A DNA stretch of 18,799 nt, taken from contig JAJZKY010000012.1 of assembly GCA_021803885.1 (NCBI GenBank), positions 1 to 18,799 of the forward strand, read 5' to 3'. The notes under the pieces are model-generated. The model was not told the DNA's origin and made no database searches. It was given only the letters and a program-made list of their open reading frames with translations. Positions within the stretch are counted from its first letter, which is position 1, and each line of letters opens with the position of its first letter. The stretch comes from Planctomycetota bacterium. Lineage in GTDB: Bacteria > Planctomycetota > Phycisphaerae > WQYP01 > JAJZKY01. Positions 14,829 through 18,799 of this stretch are shown in pieces. Made by a program: the position numbers and the translations under genes.

Positions 14829-15055
14829 AACCGATACAACAATTCGGAACTATTCTGTGAGGGTTTTTCCGTAACAAGTTGAACATATGAACATGTGCAT
14901 ACATACACGAGCAGAAGTTCAGTGCCTGAGCTTGTGAATGGCTTACCGCTAGGGAAACGTCTAATTTAAAGCGATTTTGTCTGATGGGCGTGTCTTGAAC
15001 ATAAAGAGTTCAAAATAGCGGAGCCACGTGCTGTTGTGAATTGGAGAATGCACAC

Positions 15056-16553
15056 ATGACACTCCGACGAATGCGAGTAATTTTGAACTCACTTATGGCA
15101 ATTGGCGTATCTATTCTCACCGGTTGTGGAGGGTCTGGCGGCCAGAACGCCGCATCTTCGTACACCGTGGGTGGTACGATCAACGGGCTGGGTGGTGCGA
15201 CAGGGCTTGTGCTAGCCAATGGTACAGACACATTTAATGTGCCATCTAATACGACCAATTTTACAATTCCGACCATGGTAACAAACGGACAGTCGTACGA
15301 TCTGACAGTGAAAGTTCATCCGACTGCGATGCAATGTAGCGTCAGCAGTGGTGCGGGTACCATAGCGGGTGAGAACGTGACCAATATCAGCGTGTCCTGC
15401 GGAATCGGGACAGAATCCTTAGTGCATTCATTTGTCGGCGGAACGACGGACGGGAGCGATCCTCTCGGTGTCATCCAGGCGATGGATGGAAGCTTGAATG
15501 GGGTTACCAATGGGGGGGGGTGTGAACGGTCGGGGTGTGCTTTTCAATATTAGCCCTGATGGCGCGACTGAAACTGTGCTGTACGCCTTCCCGACTCCAG
15601 ACGGTGTCCCGAACGGCAATATCATCCAAGCTACGGACGGAAATTTCTATGGTGTGGGATTCGACAACGGGACAGCCGCCCATGTCGGTACGGTGTATCG
15701 AATTAACCCCGCAGGAACCAGTGAGGCGACTCTTTACTCCTTCGCTGGCGGGACTCTGGACGGTGCCTATCCCCAAGGGAATCTTGTCGAGAGTAGCGAC
15801 GGGAATTTATTCGGCCATACCGCGCAGGGCGGGAGGAGTAATGATGGCGTCATCTTTGAAATTACACCAAGCGGTAGCGAGACCGTTCTGTATTCCTTCG
15901 CTGGCGGGCCGACGGACGGCGCTTATCCCGAAAGTCTAATTCAGGGTAGTGACGGGAACTTATATGGTTTAACGACGTATAGCGGGGTCGTCTCCACTCA
16001 GTGCGGCGCCGATACGTTATCGACGAGTATTGGGAATGGTGTTCTGTTTAAGATTACACCCAGCGGCGCTGAGACAGTTCTGCACTTCTTTACGGGTGGC
16101 ACCATGGACGGCTGTGAACCAAGTGTTCTGATCCAGGCAAGCGACGGCAATTTTTACGGTGTTACCTATGGTGGCGGCGCAAGTAATGATGGTGTGATCT
16201 TTAAGATGACACCGAGCGGTACTGAGACTGTCTTGTATTCATTTTCGGGTGGGACGATGGATGGAGAAAATCCTGACAGTCTAATGCAGGCAAGCGACGG
16301 GAATTTATATGGCACTACCTATATTGGCGGTATCTCGTCCAACACATGCGGTGGGCCTAAAGGGGACGGTGTTCTGTTCAAGTTAACCATGAGCGGTGTG
16401 GAGTCGATCTTGCATTTTTTCTCTGGTGGAACCACGGACGGCTGCCAACCCAGTGGTCTCATCCAGGCAGAAAACGGGAACTTGTACGGTATCACATCTT
16501 TCGGGGGAACTGGTGGTCTAGCAAATGACGGAACGATATGGGAATTCAACTGA
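15056..16553 (+). pseudogene. Gloeo_Verruco-repeat lipoprotein, split by a frameshift in a G run
   Basis: Two frames together encode one exported protein of about 498 residues. ATG 15056 (GGAG nine bases upstream) opens a signal sequence with lipobox ILTGC, then a beta domain (SYTVGGTINGLGGATGLVLA ... TNISVSC). The first repeat follows, and the frame then ends at 15553. The repeats continue in another frame from 15513 to TGA 16553. About seven repeats of the TIGR03803 (GloVer) type are present, pattern F-x-GG-x-x-DG-x-x-P-x-x-L-I-Q-x-x-DGN-L-Y-G-x-T-x-x-GG ... F-K-I-T-P-S-G-x-E. The break is at a run of nine G (15512-15520); eight would restore the frame. It may be a sequencing error, a mutation, or phase variation. 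As written, only a 165-residue product is made. Such repeats are thought to form a propeller-like surface domain; the role is unknown. Confidence 0.85.
15512..15520 (+). repeat. Nine-G homopolymer at the frameshift
   Basis: A run of nine G lies inside the coding region of the repeat lipoprotein, exactly where the frame changes. G runs of this length are prone to slippage in replication and in sequencing. Confidence 0.9.
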
Positions 16554-16586
16554 GTCATTTGTCTAAACAGCATTACTGGAGGTAAT

Positions 16587-16760
16587 GTGAGAACTGTGAG
16601 TGGGAGGCGGCTACCGCCGAATATCGGGCGTGAGAATATCGCGGTATACACCGGTCGCTCACTGAGCGGGCGAGAGATGGAAGAGTTCGTTATGGAACGG
16701 GGTTCGTGCATTGACGCGTTGATGCAGATGCGCTGGGCTTCGGATCCGGAGTCTGTTTAG
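16587..16760 (+). CDS. Possible 57-residue hypothetical protein
   Basis: GTG 16587 follows GGAGG (16578-16582) at a usable spacing and opens a 57-codon frame to TAG 16760. It encodes a soluble, charged product (RENIAVYTGRSLSGREMEEF, then VMERGSCIDALMQMRWASDP). It starts 34 bases after the repeat lipoprotein gene and may be read with it. I recognise no family, and the rest of the gap to the IS3 end at 16913 holds nothing I can support. It may be a real small gene or a remnant. Confidence 0.35.
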   Translation: MRTVSGRRLPPNIGRENIAVYTGRSLSGREMEEFVMERGSCIDALMQMRWASDPESV

Positions 16761-16912
16761 TAATCCCTGACGCCTTAGAGCGCAGTTTCCTGCATATTCG
16801 AAAGATACAGGTGGTAGCGGGGCGCAGGACACATCCGGAAACAGTCGCAGCGGTTCCAGCGTTATTTCAATACACTCGCCGAGGCCGGGGACCGAGTCAG
16901 CATGATATCGCG

Positions 16913-16940
16913 TGAACCGCCCCGTGTTTCCAGGAGGCTC
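16913..16940 (+). repeat. Left terminal repeat of the IS3-family remnant
   Basis: TGAACCGCCCCGTGTTTCC followed by AGGAGGCTC fits the terminal repeat of many IS3-family elements, which begin TGAACCGCCCCG and end near GGAGGCT. The transposase remnant begins about 35 bases to its right, as expected for the left end. No inverted partner was found before dif. Confidence 0.65.
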
Positions 16941-16963
16941 CATCACATGAGATGGATGGAGCT

Positions 16964-17285
16964 GTGGGAAGTCCAGCAAAGAAGTATTCAGCCGAAGTAC
17001 GTGAGAGAGCCGTGTGGCTGTTCCAGCAGGCCGAGACGCTTCGCTCGTGGGTCCAGCGGGCCGAAGCCCAGGCGGTTCCAAGGCGCAATGCCGCGCTGGC
17101 GGAGCGAGAGCGGCTCAAGCAGCTGGAGCGGGTGAACGCCGAGCTGACGCCGCGGGAAGTATTGATCGCGTTCTTCGACGGCATCGAGGCGAGTACGGGG
17201 TCGAGCCGATCTGCGCGCATTTGCCGATCGTCCCGTCGACGTATTACGAACACAGGCGCCGGCACGTCGAGCCGTCGCACCTGCC
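16964..17285 (+). pseudogene. IS3-family transposase remnant (OrfA joined to start of OrfB)
   Basis: One frame gives the OrfA start (KKYSAEVRERAVWLFQQ) and then skips to ETLRSWVQRAEAQAV and AERERLKQLERVNAEL; part of the helix-turn-helix domain between these segments is missing. After a frame change near 17170, the start of OrfB appears: RHRGEYGVEPICAHLPIVPS, then TYYEHRRRHVEPS. The DDE catalytic core is absent. This is a decayed, internally deleted copy. Together with the terminal repeat at 16913 it marks an old insertion some 400 bases from dif. Confidence 0.8.
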
Positions 17286-17665
17286 GCCTTGTGTTCAGCG
17301 CAATGGTGTCGTTGGGGAGCCAAATCCGCCTCTTTTTGGTGATCGACGCGTTTTCGCCAATTTCTAGCATGGCGCTTGCTCGTTCCGCGGATCTGTCTCT
17401 TGTGCTCGCCACACAACGTCTTGATTCCGCTGCCGCTGGGTCGGGCTGCGGTCGCGGACCTACAGGGCCGACGTCACGGCCGGCTCCTGGCGCTGTTTCA
17501 GGAGCCGCCTCTCACCCCCGAGAATCACGCGGTTTGTCATCCCTGCCAATACAATGGCGAACTCACCGACTCCATTCATCATGATTTACTGAAAGCTCAG
17601 CGGGGGTTGCCAGGATCCCATTGACCCGACGAACGACGGACTGGGTCACCTAAGAGTCATCTAAT
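17286..17665. other. Unassigned stretch between IS3 remnant and dif
   Basis: No gene is supported. One plus frame (17376-17624) encodes LLALFQEPPLTPENHAVCHP and nearby residues with a protein-like look, but it has no start signal and I recognise no family. It may be part of the IS3 element's partner DNA or another remnant. No right-hand IS3 end was found. Confidence 0.4.
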
Positions 17666-17693
17666 ATTTGACATAATATACATTATGCGCACC
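17666..17693 (-). other. dif: dif site: XerC/XerD chromosome dimer resolution site
   Basis: Read on the minus strand, this is GGTGCGCATAA (XerC arm), TGTATA (central region), TTATGTCAAAT (XerD arm). The E. coli site as I know it differs only in the XerD arm, with TTATGTTAAAT. XerC and XerD recombine two dif copies under FtsK control to resolve chromosome dimers at the division septum. A chromosome normally has one, in the terminus region opposite the origin. The close match over 28 bases makes chance very unlikely. It also fixes the source as gammaproteobacterial or close to it. It could instead be a dif copied at the edge of a Xer-dependent mobile element. Confidence 0.9.
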
Positions 17694-18433
17694 ATGCGCG
17701 ACCGCCATCCCGACCCGGTGTACTCACGCAATCGCAGCCGGATTGGCCTAAATCACCACGACAGTTACCTTTTGCCTTCGTCACTTGGGGAATGACTCTT
17801 CCGCTTGCGCCGAGCCGATCAATCACAAGGTTCCATGTGGCCCGACCTTGGGGGCGACCCGTGTACGGCCTTCCTTGTCCTTCAGTGCGAGGAAGACTGC
17901 ACCGTTGAGAGCTCTTTCCATCGTTAAACGCGGCTTGCTGCGCGGATGCGTTTTTAGCAAATTCCGCCACTGACGATGCGGCAGTTTGCGGATATCGGTC
18001 ATGGGCCACGTCGGTTCATCAATGAACGCGAGGCGCGTCATTTGCCCATTCGCGGATTGTTCGTCATCGAAACTGTAGGTCTGATCCTGATCGTACCGAT
18101 CGAAGGTGAGGTGTTCGTAGCTGGACACCGTGCCGTTGGAATGTCTTTGACCGCCGAAGATCAGCCCGTCATTCTCTGAGCCTTTTGTTGTAAAAAGGCA
18201 TTCCCGCCGTGTGTCGGTTGAACGAACATTCTTTTGCCCTTGACGATGGCTCCTGGGACACGGGTGTGCGTGGAGCGAGCGGTTATGCGGTGATACTCAA
18301 CATCACCGCCACCGCAGAGACCATCGCGTATTCATTCAGTTGCGGCGTTTCAGAGAGTGGAACTCCTGGTTTCTGCGCGTTGGACCTTCCTCATATCGCG
18401 CGATTGGTAGAACGTACCGATCACAAGAATCAA
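17694..18433. other. Stretch right of dif with a truncated gene only
   Basis: Apart from the minus-strand fragment at 17823-18191, I see no intact gene in these 740 bases. A plus frame at 18209-18493 has acceptable composition but overlaps the end of the membrane protein gene on the other strand and has no recognisable family. Confidence 0.5.
17823..18191 (-). pseudogene. Fragment of an unnamed hypothetical protein
   Basis: A minus-strand frame is open from about 18300, but protein-like sequence begins near 18191: KGSENDGLIFGGQRHSNGTV, then SSYEHLTFDRYDQDQTYSF, and near the end ALKDKEGRTRVAPKVGPHG before the stop. This recalls a family I cannot name, in which G-L-I-F-G-G, L-x-F-D-x-Y-x-Q-D-Q and D-x-x-G-x-x-R motifs follow one another. 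No good start codon is present; GTG 18128 lies past the first motif. The N-terminus has therefore been lost or altered, and the C-terminus may be short. Confidence 0.45.
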
Positions 18434-18799
18434 TCATTGCACAGTGACATCGGTTTCGAATGGCCAGTCTATCTGCGCAAGTCGCCGCGCTAACGTCGGC
18501 TCCACGGCCCAGGCCGCCGCCGCGACCGTCAGCGAAACCGGCAGCAGCCACCACTTCAATCCGTGGGCTGCGAATCCGACCGAAAACGCCATGGCTGCGG
18601 AAAATCCGCCGAGGAAATTCAGTCCAATATGCATTCCTCTTCCGCCGATCTCGTTCCAAAGGAGCGGCGCTGCAACCATATAGCTAAGGCCGAATACCAT
18701 CGAAATCGTGGACACGGCGACGTCAGCAATCCCCGCAAGCGACATTGGCATTAATAAGCTGAGATACAGCAAAATCACGATCCCTGCGCTTACCGCAAG
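18434..18799 (-). CDS. Membrane protein, C-terminal part (partial)
   Basis: The last 121 codons of a gene that enters from the right edge. There are three to four hydrophobic helices: AVSAGIVILLYLSLLMPMSL, then DVAVSTISMVFGLSYMVAAP, FSAAMAFSVGFAAHG and LLPVSLTVAAAAWAV. A short tail ends in DVTVQ. The loop LLWNEIGGRGMHIG separates two of the helices. This looks like the end of a multi-pass transporter or an uncharacterised membrane protein; too little is visible to name the family. The frame is open to the window edge without a stop. Confidence 0.7.
   Translation of the reverse strand, partial: LAVSAGIVILLYLSLLMPMSLAGIADVAVSTISMVFGLSYMVAAPLLWNEIGGRGMHIGLNFLGGFSAAMAFSVGFAAHGLKWWLLPVSLTVAAAAWAVEPTLARRLAQIDWPFETDVTVQ

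Noticed and set aside
17668..17687. TTGACA-like and TATAAT-like bases near 17668-17687 as a promoter
   Set aside because: The bases are part of the dif site, which explains all 28 positions; the spacing is also wrong for a sigma-70 promoter.
18209..18493. Plus-strand frame of 94 codons near the right edge
   Set aside because: It overlaps the 3' end of the opposite membrane protein gene and has a GTG start without a ribosome-binding site; a faint chance of being real remains.
1..18799. CRISPR array, tRNA or rRNA genes
   Set aside because: No regularly spaced direct repeats and no tRNA- or rRNA-like sequence were seen by eye on either strand; a tRNA scan was not possible.

Overview
The window looks like chromosomal DNA of a gammaproteobacterium, with moderate to high GC. 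The strongest evidence is a 28-base site at 17666-17693 (minus strand) that differs from the E. coli dif recombination site, as I remember it, at one position. This would place the window at the replication terminus. The gene families fit: an RND pump, a MarR regulator, a DUF1345 membrane protein, a rhombosortase pair and Gloeo_Verruco-repeat lipoproteins. I cannot name the genus.

Layout. Positions 1-917 hold the 3' end of an RND efflux pump gene and a MarR-type regulator. Positions 917-1937 are a mobile-element remnant: an IS256-family transposase tail, an IS200-like transposase whose expected catalytic Tyr is Cys, its end hairpin, and a heavily folded non-coding stretch. A DUF1345 membrane protein (2002-2655, minus) and a Sel1-repeat lipoprotein ending in a TonB C-terminal domain (3315-4835, plus) follow.

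The centrepiece is a three-gene minus-strand operon, 10737 to 5256. It encodes a sigma-70-like factor with about 170 residues inserted inside region 2, an unrecognised 178-residue protein, and a 1200-residue protein. The large protein joins an N-terminal Lon (S16)-like peptidase domain with an apparent Ser-Lys dyad, an nSTAND1 NTPase, a transmembrane segment and a TPR superhelix. The genes overlap or are 9 bases apart. I infer a sensor/effector system controlled by its own sigma factor, possibly for defence or stress. A LuxR-type regulator is divergent to it.

Positions 11788-13014 carry no clear gene. Then come a glycine-rich lipoprotein, a secreted protein with a GlyGly-CTERM-like tail overlapping by four bases the gene of its probable processing enzyme (rhombosortase), and a lipoprotein with seven GloVer-type repeats that is out of frame at a run of nine G. 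From 16554 to the end the DNA is mostly debris around dif: an IS3-family remnant with its left end, a truncated gene, and the 3' end of a membrane protein gene entering from the right.
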